DNA of 64,000 bases from Corynebacterium oculi (lineage in GTDB: Bacteria > Actinomycetota > Actinomycetes > Mycobacteriales > Mycobacteriaceae): positions 372,001 through 436,000 of the forward strand of contig NZ_LKST01000003.1 of NCBI RefSeq assembly GCF_001412105.1, given 5' to 3'. Shown in pieces: positions 1-8,592 of this stretch (position 1 is the first letter of the stretch; every line of letters starts with the position of its first letter). The notes under the pieces were generated by a model that saw only the letters and a program-made list of their open reading frames with translations, made no database searches and was not told the origin of the DNA. Position numbers and translations under genes: made by a program.

Positions 1-1668
1 GCCTGGGACGTAGATCGAATCCGATCGCTCATCGTTACCGTCCTGCGCGGTTACCCGGTGGGCTGCTTTATGGCGCTGGATACCCGCAATACCCCCATGC
101 GCTTCCGCCCGCGCCCGATCGTCGGCGCACCGGAGACCGGGAATGCGCCGGGTATGTTGCTTCTCGACGGCCAGCAGCGCCTGACCACCCTTTACCACAG
201 CCTCCAGGGCGATGGCTTTGTTCACGGCGTGGACTTCCGGGGCCGCCCGGTGCGCCGGGCCTTTTACGTGGACGTGGATAAAGCCACCTCCGGGGACGTG
301 CTTCCCGACGAGGCCGTGTTTGCGGTGGCCGAGGACGGCACCATCTGCTCGCACTTCGCCCCGGAGGAGGTGGGAGAGCAGTGCATTCCCGTGTCCACCC
401 TGCTGGGGGCGGGGGCTACCGATAAACTTTTTGACCTCATCGACGGCGCGGACGAGCCGACCCGCGCGGCCGTCAAGGCGTTTTATCAGAAGATCGTCTA
501 CCCACTCGCGGCATACTCGGTGCCCATGATCCGCCTTTCGCGCGAAACCGCGCGTGCCGGGGTGGGTTCTATCTTTGCTCAGGCCAACTCCGCGGGCTTG
601 CAGATGGACGTCTTTGAGCTGCTCACCGCCGTCTTTGCCACGGAGGACGAGCACTTCTCCCTGGCCCAGGACTGGGCGGACACGGAAAAGGCTCTGCGCA
701 AGTACCCGGCATTGGACGGGATCGACCGCACGGCCTTCCTCACGGCCGTCTCGCTACTGGCCACGGCGAGGCGCGGCCACGCGGCGGGCAATCGGGAGGA
801 CATCCTGGCCCTTAACCTGGAGGAATATCGCCGGGCCGCCCACGATATTCGCATTACCCTGCGCGAGTCCGCCGAGTTTTTGATCCAGCGCTGCATCTTT
901 GATCTCACCCAGGTGCCCTACGTGGCGCAGATCGTGCCGCTCTCCGTCATTCTCGCGTTGCTCTCCGATACCCCGGCCGCGCTGACCACCTCCAAGGCGT
1001 GGGATCGCCTGGATCGCTGGTTCTGGTCGGGTGTGCTGGGGGAGTTGTACGGCTCCGCCGCCGTGATCAACCGTATGGCGCACGACGTGGATCAGGTCAC
1101 CGCCTGGATTAGGGAGGAAACCACCCAGGAGCCCAAGACGGTGCGCGATGCCGTGTTCCACGAGGAGCGGCTGTACACCGTGGGGGAGGATTCCGGCGTG
1201 TTCCACGGGATCTACGCCCTGCTGATGAGCCGGGGCGCGCGGGACTGGCGCACCTCGGCCCCCTTTGACCGCTGGACGTTCCGCGATCTTAACCCCACCT
1301 ATGCGCAGATTTTCCCCGCGCAGTGGTGCCGGGACAACGGCGTGGTCGCGCATCTGGCCGGCGGGGTGTTGAATCGCACCCCGATGGGCAAGCGCACGGA
1401 GGTGGTGCTCGATGGCTTTAGCCCGGCACGCTATCTGCCCAGGGTGCAGTCCAAGTCCTTGATGGAGGACGAGGAGTTTGATGCGGTCTTGGCCACGCAC
1501 CAGCTTGATCCGGAGCTGCTGTATGCGGGCCGCGCCCAGGAGTTCCTGGCGGATCGCGCCGAGCGCCTGCTGGGATTGATCGCGCAGGCGATGGGCAAGG
1601 AGGTAGTCCGAGGCGGGAAGACGGAATTGGCTACGATGAGTGGGGAAGAGCGCTCGGAAGAAGAGTAG
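1..1668 (+). CDS. DUF262 domain protein (5' end outside window)
   Basis: The frame is open from the first base of the window, so the annotated start is the window edge and the N-terminus is missing; 555 residues are visible. The hallmark DUF262 motif DGQQRLTTL lies near residue 55, preceded by the usual GYPVG segment. DUF262 is a ParB-like nucleotide-hydrolysing fold, found for example in GmrSD type IV restriction proteins. The C-terminal part (NRTPMGKRTEVVLDG, then a SPARYL segment) matches DUF262 proteins without an HNH domain; no HNH motif is visible. The lipoprotein gene follows after 18 bp and is probably co-transcribed. A role in restriction is only a family-level possibility. Confidence 0.85.
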   Translation, partial: AWDVDRIRSLIVTVLRGYPVGCFMALDTRNTPMRFRPRPIVGAPETGNAPGMLLLDGQQRLTTLYHSLQGDGFVHGVDFRGRPVRRAFYVDVDKATSGDVLPDEAVFAVAEDGTICSHFAPEEVGEQCIPVSTLLGAGATDKLFDLIDGADEPTRAAVKAFYQKIVYPLAAYSVPMIRLSRETARAGVGSIFAQANSAGLQMDVFELLTAVFATEDEHFSLAQDWADTEKALRKYPALDGIDRTAFLTAVSLLATARRGHAAGNREDILALNLEEYRRAAHDIRITLRESAEFLIQRCIFDLTQVPYVAQIVPLSVILALLSDTPAALTTSKAWDRLDRWFWSGVLGELYGSAAVINRMAHDVDQVTAWIREETTQEPKTVRDAVFHEERLYTVGEDSGVFHGIYALLMSRGARDWRTSAPFDRWTFRDLNPTYAQIFPAQWCRDNGVVAHLAGGVLNRTPMGKRTEVVLDGFSPARYLPRVQSKSLMEDEEFDAVLATHQLDPELLYAGRAQEFLADRAERLLGLIAQAMGKEVVRGGKTELATMSGEERSEEE

Positions 1669-1686
1669 AGAAAAGAGGTTAGTTGA

Positions 1687-3432
1687 GTGAAGTTTCGTGG
1701 GACGCTAGGAATCCTTACCGCAGTGGGAATGAGCGCCGGGTTATTGGTGGCCTGTTCCTCCGATGAGAAGGAACCATCTGTTGCGCAACCAAGCGCCGTG
1801 GATAGCGCGACAGTGCCCGCAGATACCGTGGAGGCGGCCAAGGCGGAGAATCGTAACCGCCGCGTGGACGAGCGCTTTGGCGATCGCCCCCAGGTACTGG
1901 CCGGGGTGGATCGCTCCGGGCTGGAATCCTCTCAACTCTTCTTTGATAAGTCCGAAACCGCCGTGGTGGTAGCCGGAGCGGAACCGCAGCGGCTCCGCGC
2001 GGTGTCCTTGGGCATGGCGGCGCACGCCCCGGTGCTGGGACTGACCGAGGAGAACGCCGAGCAGGTGAAAAAGGAGCTTTCGCGCCTGGGGGCGGCCACG
2101 GTGCTCACGGTGGGAGACGTGCGGCTTCCGGGCGCTCCGGATAACGTCACTTTCGTGAGCGACCCCGGCGGTGATGAAGCCCTCAGCGCCCTGACCTCGC
2201 TGCACTTTGGGAAGAACCCGATCCCTGCCCCGGAGAATATGGCCAAGGCGGTGGCCGATTTTCAACCCTCGGAACCCACCGAGCTGGTGGCCGAGTGGCT
2301 AGCCGCCCCGGAGGGCGCCGAGGACGCCCCTGAAGCCGCGGCCAAGTCGGCCGCGCCAGACACGGAGAACGGCAGCTTCCCCGTACAAAGCGCCCGCGAC
2401 GGCGCCGCCGCGCCCGTGGTGGTGGCCTCGCCCCAATCCCCGATCCTGGACGTGGCCAATGCTCGTTCCTACGGCGCTCAGGTGCGCTTGATGGATTATC
2501 CCGATCCGCGCGTGAGCGAGGAGGCCACCAAGATGGTGGCCGGGCTGGAGGATCGCTCCGTGGTGGCCCTGGGGGCTGGGTTTGGTACCGGAGAGCAATT
2601 CGCGGAAAAGATCCGCCTGGCGCAGACCGTGACCACGGAACTTCCCGGGGGCGGCACCATGGCATTCCCCGGCCGCCGCATGATCGCGCTGTATGGGCAC
2701 CCCTCCGGAGGGGCACTGGGCGTGATGGGGGAGCAGGACCCCGAGGGATCGGTGGCCTACGTGCGCGATCTGGTTGCCCAATACCAGGAACTCAACCCCG
2801 CCGAGCCGGTGATCCCGGCCTTTGAGATCATCGCCACCGTGGCCTCCGAGTTTCCCGGCGAAGACGGTGATTACTCTAACGAGGCCACCCCGGAGGAGTT
2901 GCTGCCCTACATTGATGCCATCACCGAGGCTGGGGGATACGCGGTGCTGGACCTGCAATCGGGTAGGGCGAACTTCCTGGATCAGGCCAAGCGCTACGAG
3001 GAATTGCTCAAGCGCCCCAACGTGGGGCTGGCGCTCGATCCCGAATGGCGCATTGGGCCGGATGAGCAGCCGCTGACCCGCGTGGGAAGCGTGGAGGCGG
3101 AGGAGGTCAATGCGGTGGCCGACTGGCTGGCCGATCTGACCAAGAAGAATAACCTTCCGCAGAAGACCTTTGTGCTCCATCAATTCCAGCTCCAAATGCT
3201 GCGCGATCGGGAGAATATCCGCACCGATCATCCGGAATTGGCCTATGTTCTGCATGCGGACGGGCACGGGGTGGCGGAAGAGAAGTTCGATACGTGGAAC
3301 GTCATGCGCCAGGATCTCGGCCCGGGTTGGTTCATGGCGTGGAAGAACTTTTTTGACGAGGACACCCCCATGTTCACCCCGGAGCAGACCTACGCGGTGG
3401 AGCCACGCCCCTGGTTCGTTTCCTACCAGTGA
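1687..3432 (+). CDS. putative exported lipoprotein of unknown function
   Basis: A 581-residue protein with a GTG start and a purine-rich RBS (AAAGAGG). The N-terminus is a lipoprotein signal peptide with lipobox LVAC and lipidated Cys at residue 23, followed by a Ser/Asp-rich linker, so it should be anchored outside the cytoplasmic membrane. The middle (residues 60-180) has alternating hydrophobic strands reminiscent of cell-wall-binding repeats. The C-terminal half is soluble, acidic and rich in Trp near its end. It sits between the DUF262 gene and serA, 18 bp after the former. I recognise it only as a conserved corynebacterial lipoprotein and assign no function. Confidence 0.8.
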   Translation: MKFRGTLGILTAVGMSAGLLVACSSDEKEPSVAQPSAVDSATVPADTVEAAKAENRNRRVDERFGDRPQVLAGVDRSGLESSQLFFDKSETAVVVAGAEPQRLRAVSLGMAAHAPVLGLTEENAEQVKKELSRLGAATVLTVGDVRLPGAPDNVTFVSDPGGDEALSALTSLHFGKNPIPAPENMAKAVADFQPSEPTELVAEWLAAPEGAEDAPEAAAKSAAPDTENGSFPVQSARDGAAAPVVVASPQSPILDVANARSYGAQVRLMDYPDPRVSEEATKMVAGLEDRSVVALGAGFGTGEQFAEKIRLAQTVTTELPGGGTMAFPGRRMIALYGHPSGGALGVMGEQDPEGSVAYVRDLVAQYQELNPAEPVIPAFEIIATVASEFPGEDGDYSNEATPEELLPYIDAITEAGGYAVLDLQSGRANFLDQAKRYEELLKRPNVGLALDPEWRIGPDEQPLTRVGSVEAEEVNAVADWLADLTKKNNLPQKTFVLHQFQLQMLRDRENIRTDHPELAYVLHADGHGVAEEKFDTWNVMRQDLGPGWFMAWKNFFDEDTPMFTPEQTYAVEPRPWFVSYQ

Positions 3433-3515
3433 GTAGAAAACAGGGCGCGGCGGTGATCTACGTCGTAGAATGATCGAAGGTATTTACTGCGATCATGCAA
3501 GGAGAGTAATCCCCC

Positions 3516-5102
3516 GTGTCCCGTCCTGTTGTTCTTATTGCCGATAAATTGTCCCAGTCCACCGTCGATGCTCTCGGGGACGCGGTGGAGGTGCGCTGGG
3601 TCGATGGCCCTAATCGCGCCGAGCTTCTTGCCGCCGTTCCCGAGGCGGACGCCCTCCTCGTCCGCTCCGCCACCACCGTGGATCGGGAGGTGCTCAAGGC
3701 CGCGCCGAAACTCCAGATCGTTGGCCGTGCCGGTGTTGGTCTGGATAACGTGGACGTGGAGGCCGCCACGGAGCGCGGCGTGATGGTGGCCAACGCCCCC
3801 ACCTCCAATATCCACTCCGCCTGCGAGCACGCCATCGCGCTCCTGCTGGCCACCGCGCGGCAGATCCCTGCGGCGGATCGCACGCTGCGCGAGGCCACCT
3901 GGAAGCGCTCCGATTTTAAGGGCGTGGAAATCTTTGGCAAGACCGTGGGCATCGTGGGTTTTGGCCACATCGGCCAGCTCTTTGCCCAGCGTCTCCAGGC
4001 CTTCGACGTCGCGGAGATCCTCGCCTATGATCCGTACGCCAATCCGGCGCGCGCCGCCCAGCTGGGCGTGGAGCTGACGGATCTTGAGGATCTGATGAGC
4101 CGCAGCGACTTTGTGACCATTCACCTGCCCAAAACCAAGGAAACCGCCGGAATGTTCGGCACGGAATTGCTCTCCAAGGCCAAGGAGGGGCAGATTCTCA
4201 TTAACGCCGCCCGCGGTGGCCTGGTGGACGAGCAGGCCCTCGCCGAGGCCATCAAATCCGGCCGGATTCGGGGGGCCGGGTTTGACGTGTACGCCACGGA
4301 ACCCTGCACGGATTCGCCGTTGTTTGCCCTCGACGAGGTGGTGGTGACCCCGCACCTGGGGGCGTCCACCGTGGAGGCACAAGATCGCGCGGGCACGGAC
4401 GTGGCGGCCTCGGTGCTCAAGGCGCTGGCCGGCGAGTTCGTGCCGGACGCCGTGAATGTTTCCGGCGGGCGCGTGGGGGAGGAGGTGGCAGCCTGGATGG
4501 AACTCACCCGTAAGCTCGGCGCGCTGGCAAGCTCCCTGCTCGGTGCCGCCCCGGATACCGTGATCGTCTCCGCCCGCGGGGAGCTTTCCACGGAGAAGGT
4601 CGAGGGATTGGGTCTGTCCGCCCTGCGCGGGCTCTTCTCTGAGATCTCCCAGGTTCCGGTGACCTTTGTGAACGCCCCGCGCATCGCAGAGGAACGCGGT
4701 GTGGAACTCAAGGTGGAGACCCACTCCGAGTCCGCGTTCCACCGCTCCGTGGTGGAGGTCAAGGTCATCGGTGCTGACGGTGCGCAGGCCAGCGTGATCG
4801 GCGCGTTGCCGGGCCTGGAGCGGGTGGAAAAGATTGTGCGGATCAATGGGCGCGGCGTAGACATGCGCGCCACCGGCCGCAACATCTTCCTGCGCTACAC
4901 GGACGCCCCCGGCGCCCTGGGGACGGTGGGCTCCATGCTGGGGGAGCGCGGCATCAACATCGAGGCCGCAGCCCTCACCCAGGCCAGCAGCGGCGACGAG
5001 GCCATGCTGATCCTGCGCGTGCAGCACGAGGTGCCCGGCGAATTGCTCGATTCCATCGCCAGCGCCCTTGATGCCACGGCATTCCAGCTTTCGCTGAACT
5101 AA
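3516..5102 (+). CDS. serA: D-3-phosphoglycerate dehydrogenase
   Basis: Oxidises 3-phosphoglycerate to 3-phosphohydroxypyruvate with NAD+, the first step of serine synthesis, in the cytoplasm. It has 528 residues, the long actinobacterial type. The Rossmann motif GFGHIG is at residues 148-153. The catalytic set is Arg233 in AARGGLVD, Glu262 and His280 in PHLGAST. The remainder is the intervening domain and a C-terminal ACT domain (about 455-528, [16 protein letters not shown]) that senses serine in this family. The GTG start at 3516 follows the RBS AAGGAGAG. leuB follows 61 bp downstream with its own likely control site. Confidence 0.97.
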   Translation: MSRPVVLIADKLSQSTVDALGDAVEVRWVDGPNRAELLAAVPEADALLVRSATTVDREVLKAAPKLQIVGRAGVGLDNVDVEAATERGVMVANAPTSNIHSACEHAIALLLATARQIPAADRTLREATWKRSDFKGVEIFGKTVGIVGFGHIGQLFAQRLQAFDVAEILAYDPYANPARAAQLGVELTDLEDLMSRSDFVTIHLPKTKETAGMFGTELLSKAKEGQILINAARGGLVDEQALAEAIKSGRIRGAGFDVYATEPCTDSPLFALDEVVVTPHLGASTVEAQDRAGTDVAASVLKALAGEFVPDAVNVSGGRVGEEVAAWMELTRKLGALASSLLGAAPDTVIVSARGELSTEKVEGLGLSALRGLFSEISQVPVTFVNAPRIAEERGVELKVETHSESAFHRSVVEVKVIGADGAQASVIGALPGLERVEKIVRINGRGVDMRATGRNIFLRYTDAPGALGTVGSMLGERGINIEAAALTQASSGDEAMLILRVQHEVPGELLDSIASALDATAFQLSLN

Positions 5103-5135
5103 CGGAGAAAATCGCGATAGACTGGCCTCACATGT

Positions 5136-5146
5136 TCACCATGTGA
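5136..5146. promoter_or_regulatory. candidate LtbR operator upstream of leuB
   Basis: The perfect palindrome TCAC-CAT-GTGA lies 17 bp before the leuB ATG, inside a larger inverted repeat with 8-bp arms (CTCACATG/CATGTGAG, 5127-5147). The same TCAC-N3-GTGA pattern occurs upstream of leuC at 17491-17501. LtbR, encoded in this window, is known in C. glutamicum to repress leuB and leuCD. That this palindrome is its site is inference. Confidence 0.45.
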
Positions 5147-5163
5147 GAAAGGAATCTCGCGAT

Positions 5164-6174
5164 ATGAAAATTGCAGTGATCGCCGGCGATGGTATCGGCC
5201 CCGAAGTCACCGCCGAAGCCCTCAAGGTACTGCGAGCCGTGCGCTCCGACGTCGAAACCACGGAACTCGACCTCGGAGCCCGCCGCTACCTGCGCACCGG
5301 GGAATTGCTTAACGACGCCGACCTCGCCCTCCTGCGCGAACACAACGCCATCCTGCTCGGCGCCATCGGCGCCCCCGGCGACGTCCCACCCGGCGTACTA
5401 GAGCGCGGACTGCTCCTCAAAATGCGCTTCGCCCTCGATCACCACGTGAACCTCCGCCCCTCGGTGCTCTATCCCACGGCGAAAACCCCCCTAGCCAACC
5501 CAGGAAACATCGACTTCATCGTGGTACGCGAAGGTACCGAAGGCCTCTACTGCGGTAACGGAGGCACCCTCCGCGAAGGCACCCCCCACGAGGTTGCCTC
5601 CGAAGTCTCCCAAAACACCCGCTTTGGCGTGGAACGCGTGGTACGCGATGCCTTCCGCCGTGCCGCGCAACGCCGCAAGCACCTCACCCTCGTACACAAG
5701 ACAAACGTCCTGGTCAACGCCGGTGGACTCTGGCAACGCACCGTGGACGAGGTGGCGCGCGAGTACCCCGATGTGACCGTAGAATACAATCACATCGACG
5801 CCGCCACCATCTACATGGTGACCAACCCCCAACGCTACGACGTGATCGTGACCGACAACCTCTTCGGAGACATCCTCACCGACCTAGCCGGAGCAATCAC
5901 CGGAGGAATCGGCCTCGCAGCCTCCGGCAACATCGACGCCTCGGGAGAAAACCCCTCCATGTTCGAACCCGTTCACGGCTCAGCCCCCGACATCGCAGGC
6001 AAGGGAATCGCCGACCCCACGGCGGCGATCCTCTCCGTAGCACTCATGCTGCGACACCTGGGAGACGAACAAGGCGCGGAACGCATCGAGAAAGCCGTGG
6101 CAGACGATGTAGCACAACGGTCTGAGGATACGGTGACGGCTGAGGTGGGTGACCGGATCGCGGCGGCGGTGTGA
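5164..6174 (+). CDS. leuB: 3-isopropylmalate dehydrogenase
   Basis: Oxidatively decarboxylates 3-isopropylmalate to 2-oxoisocaproate in leucine biosynthesis, using NAD+ and a divalent metal. It has 336 residues beginning [16 protein letters not shown]. The family signature around [20 protein letters not shown] and [14 protein letters not shown] carries the metal-binding Asp residues; the substrate-binding segment [13 protein letters not shown] is also present. The ATG at 5164 is chosen over the in-frame GTG at 5143 because the RBS GAAAGGA lies just upstream and family members start at MKIAVI. The CRISPR array begins only 58 bp after the stop codon. Confidence 0.96.
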   Translation: MKIAVIAGDGIGPEVTAEALKVLRAVRSDVETTELDLGARRYLRTGELLNDADLALLREHNAILLGAIGAPGDVPPGVLERGLLLKMRFALDHHVNLRPSVLYPTAKTPLANPGNIDFIVVREGTEGLYCGNGGTLREGTPHEVASEVSQNTRFGVERVVRDAFRRAAQRRKHLTLVHKTNVLVNAGGLWQRTVDEVAREYPDVTVEYNHIDAATIYMVTNPQRYDVIVTDNLFGDILTDLAGAITGGIGLAASGNIDASGENPSMFEPVHGSAPDIAGKGIADPTAAILSVALMLRHLGDEQGAERIEKAVADDVAQRSEDTVTAEVGDRIAAAV

Positions 6175-6232
6175 CGAGGAGAAGTTGTATCTATTTTCCG
6201 GTATGCTCTTGGATTAACGCAGTTAATCAAGT
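6175..6232 (+). promoter_or_regulatory. putative CRISPR leader with a palindrome at its end
   Basis: Only 58 bp separate the leuB stop from the first repeat. This AT-richer stretch ends with a perfect inverted repeat, GATTAAC-GCA-GTTAATC (6212-6228), four bases before repeat 1. The leader is assigned to this side because the opposite terminal repeat is degenerate at its 3' end, as is usual at the leader-distal end. No convincing sigma-A promoter was found, so transcription may start inside or upstream of leuB. Confidence 0.5.
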
Positions 6233-6992
6233 GTGTTCCCCGCGCTAGCGGGGATGAGCCCTTAGTAGTAACTAAAACGCGACTAGATGATGGGTGTTCC
6301 CCGCGCTAGCGGGGATGAGCCCATGCGTGCTAACGAGTCACAAATCATACAGCAGTGTTCCCCGCGCTAGCGGGGATGAGCCTGCCGGTGGATCGAGATT
6401 CGTTGGACTTCGAGGGTGTTCCCCGCGCTAGCGGGGATGAGCCCACTCCTCACAAAAGCCCCAGATCCCTTCCTGGGTGTTCCCCGCGCTAGCGGGGATG
6501 AGCCCGCCTGGTTATTATGCCGGGCGTTTATTTTATGGTGTTCCCCGCGCTAGCGGGGATGAGCCTAACACTGATGTGGTGATGTCCACTCCTGATGAGT
6601 GTTCCCCGCGCTAGCGGGGATGAGCCGAGTTCTTCCTCCCCCATCGCCGTCGCTATTGCGTGTTCCCCGCGCTAGCGGGGATGAGCCCAACTGACTTACC
6701 TTGCATAGCCGCTTTATCAAGTGTTCCCCGCGCTAGCGGGGATGAGCCTCATTCAAGCTAGTTAAACCAGCCAGAAAGGTGGTGTTCCCCGCGCTAGCGG
6801 GGATGAGCCCCAGCAAGGGCACCACCCAAAGCACCCAACGCTGTGTTCCCCGCGCTAGCGGGGATGAGCCCAATCGAGCCTTCAGTGATTCATCCTCCAA
6901 GAGGTGTTCCCCGCGCTAGCGGGGATGAGCCGGGCTGGCCTGTGTGGTGGCGCAGCGTCATCGTGTGTTCCCCGCGCTAGCGGGGATGAGTT
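6233..6992 (+). CRISPR. type I-E-like CRISPR array, 13 repeats and 12 spacers
   Basis: Thirteen 28-bp repeats recur at exactly 61-bp intervals (starts 6233, 6294, 6355, 6416, 6477, 6538, 6599, 6660, 6721, 6782, 6843, 6904, 6965), giving 12 spacers of 33 nt. The repeat begins GTGTTCCCCGCG and ends GGGGATGAGCC, with a CCCCGC/GCGGGG stem; this is the class used by E. coli-type I-E systems. The first 12 repeats look identical. The last ends GAGTT instead of GAGCC, marking the leader-distal end. No cas gene is present in this window, so the effector must be elsewhere or missing. No spacer was seen by eye to match the prophage further right. Confidence 0.97.
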
Positions 6993-7049
6993 GTTTCTGT
7001 GAGCATGTGATTGTCTAATCTCAAAAGGGTATAGGGAGGAAGTGGCGAA

Positions 7050-7196
7050 ATGAGCGATAAAAAGACCTGGGCGGTGCCGGAGGACGCCCCCCAAACACCA
7101 GTATGGAGAGATGTCGATCGGGCTCAGACCTGGGAGGACCTGAAATCTGGGGAGATCAGATCCTCCGGGGAGGATCAGTCCGTGTTCCCGCGCTAG
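7050..7196 (+). CDS. small ORF ending inside a degenerate CRISPR repeat
   Basis: A 48-residue ORF starting MSDKKTWAVPEDAPQT, preceded by a good RBS (GGGAGGAAG) 6 bp before the ATG. It is acidic and Trp-containing with no signal peptide or membrane segment. Its stop TAG is created within the solitary degenerate repeat at 7182-7207, where one C of the CCCC run is missing; with an intact repeat the frame would run on for only a few codons. I do not recognise the sequence. It could be a real small protein tied to the array or a chance ORF. Confidence 0.35.
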   Translation: MSDKKTWAVPEDAPQTPVWRDVDRAQTWEDLKSGEIRSSGEDQSVFPR

Positions 7197-7207
7197 CGGG
7201 GATGAGC
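7182..7207 (+). repeat. isolated degenerate CRISPR repeat
   Basis: Matches the array repeat except for one missing C in the CCCC run and the final C. It lies 189 bp after the last array repeat, about three repeat units away. It suggests the array once extended further or was split by an insertion or deletion. Confidence 0.8.
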
Positions 7208-7332
7208 TGTTAGCTCTCTAGGTGAACTGGTAAAATTTAGGAAAACTTATCAATTTCCTCAGGCGCAAGTAATAGTTCTTTGAACTCCCACTTCAGAATT
7301 AATGTGCAGGAATATGATCATAAATCCCCTGT

Positions 7333-7348
7333 GGTGATTCTCGTCACA
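7333..7348. promoter_or_regulatory. candidate GlxR (CRP-family) binding site
   Basis: GGTGA-TTCTCG-TCACA matches the TGTGA-N6-TCACA consensus of the corynebacterial cAMP regulator GlxR at 9 of 10 conserved positions. It is centred about 80 bp before the methyltransferase start, a plausible operator position. Of the gene-free stretch 7208-7421, this is the only site I would name. Confidence 0.45.
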
Positions 7349-7421
7349 AGTATCCCCATTTCTACTTCAATGGTGTAGTGTAAATCCCACTATCCGCGTA
7401 ACTTTTTGAGGGGGTTCTCCT

Positions 7422-8231
7422 ATGTCCGATGTTCTTCCCATGCCCGATCGCCGCGTGGAAGATCTCCCTGGTCATTGGTTGTTGGCCAGGCTGGGTAAGC
7501 GTGTTTTGCGCCCGGGTGGTCGGGAACTCACGGAGAAACTCATTGCTGGGGCCCGTACCGGCGGGGCGGATGTCGTTGAGTTGGCTCCCGGTTTGGGTAA
7601 AACTGCGCGTCTGCTGCTTGATACCTCGCCGGCCTCGTATCGGGGTGTTGATGAGGATCCCGAGTCTGTGGCCTTGACCGGGGACGTGGTGGGTGCTGCG
7701 GGGGTGGTGACTCTGGCTAAGGCGGAGGATACCGGGTTGTTGTCTCATTCCACCGATGTTGTCCTTGGCGAGGCGATGCTCACTATGCAGGGGGCAAAGG
7801 GGAAAGACGCCATTGTGTCGGAGGCGTATCGCGTGTTGCGCGGGGGAGGGCGCTATGCGATTCATGAGTTGTGCCTAGAACCCGATAACCTTGATGATTC
7901 CGCTAAGACGGAGATTCGTCGGGCTCTCGCTCGCTCCATCAAGGTGAATGCGCGTCCTTTAACTACCCAGGAGTGGGTTGATCTGCTCACTGGGCATGGT
8001 TTTACCGTTATTTCTGTCCAGCATGCCGGCATGGAGTTGCTGAAGCCTCGCCGCAACCTTGCCGATGAGGGGATAAAGGGAGTGGTCACTATCGTGAAGA
8101 ATCTGATTCTTCATCCCGCTGCGCGTCGTCGGGTTTTGGCCATGCGTTCGGTGTTTAACAAATACAGCGATAATCTTGCCGCTATTGCGGTGGTGGCGGT
8201 AAAAGAGGATGCGAAGGAGGAAATGCTATGA
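7422..8231 (+). CDS. class I SAM-dependent methyltransferase
   Basis: A 269-residue cytoplasmic protein. Motif I for SAM binding is VVELAPGLGKTARLLL near residue 50, followed by YRGVDEDPES (acidic residue for the ribose) and the motif IV region DVVLGEAMLTM. The segment EAYRVLRGGGRYAIHE (residues 135-150) is the usual YrvLkpGG core of small-molecule methyltransferases. The ATG follows a GAGGGGG Shine-Dalgarno. The stop codon overlaps the start of the cupin gene (ATGA), so the two are translated together. The substrate is not evident; a candidate GlxR site lies upstream. Confidence 0.85.
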   Translation: MSDVLPMPDRRVEDLPGHWLLARLGKRVLRPGGRELTEKLIAGARTGGADVVELAPGLGKTARLLLDTSPASYRGVDEDPESVALTGDVVGAAGVVTLAKAEDTGLLSHSTDVVLGEAMLTMQGAKGKDAIVSEAYRVLRGGGRYAIHELCLEPDNLDDSAKTEIRRALARSIKVNARPLTTQEWVDLLTGHGFTVISVQHAGMELLKPRRNLADEGIKGVVTIVKNLILHPAARRRVLAMRSVFNKYSDNLAAIAVVAVKEDAKEEML

Positions 8232-8581
8232 CTGGAGACGGGTGGGACTATATTGAGGGTCTGGCCGAGAGTCACCTGGTTGTGGAGGAATCTGGGGCGG
8301 GATCCGCAAAGCCCAAGGTTCAGGTTCTCGCTCGGCTGGAGGGGGTGACGATGGTGCGTCTGGCTTTCCGCGCCGGAGACGTTATGGCGGAGCATAGCGC
8401 GGGGACACCCATCGTGATTATGGGGCAAAAGGGGGCGGTGAACGTCACCATAGGAGATAAATCTGTGACCGTGACCGCGGGTTCGGCTCTGCACATTGCG
8501 GAACGCCGCATTCATGCCCTTGCGGCTCAGGAGCCAGCGATTGTGACGCTGCTGATTCTCACTGGGGCTAAGAATTCTTGA
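8228..8581 (+). CDS. small cupin-domain protein
   Basis: A single-domain protein of 117 residues. The central beta-strand pattern (residues 35-100) is a cupin: VRLAFRAGDVMAEHSAG resembles cupin motif 1, and GSALHIAERRIHAL resembles motif 2. The metal-ligand set is incomplete compared with classical cupins: the HxH pair is reduced to one His in each motif, so catalysis is doubtful and a binding role is possible. It overlaps the methyltransferase gene by 4 bp and converges on the next gene 11 bp away. Confidence 0.75.
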   Translation: MTGDGWDYIEGLAESHLVVEESGAGSAKPKVQVLARLEGVTMVRLAFRAGDVMAEHSAGTPIVIMGQKGAVNVTIGDKSVTVTAGSALHIAERRIHALAAQEPAIVTLLILTGAKNS

Positions 8582-8592
8582 GGCACATGGCC

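Noticed and set aside
1..3432. DUF262 gene plus lipoprotein as a defence system
   Set aside because: DUF262 alone without an HNH/DUF1524 or methylase partner, beside serA and in a syntenic host context, is not enough evidence for restriction.
6882..7094. ORF on the minus strand through the last CRISPR repeats
   Set aside because: Its RLIPASAGNT-type peptides are translated repeats, not a protein.
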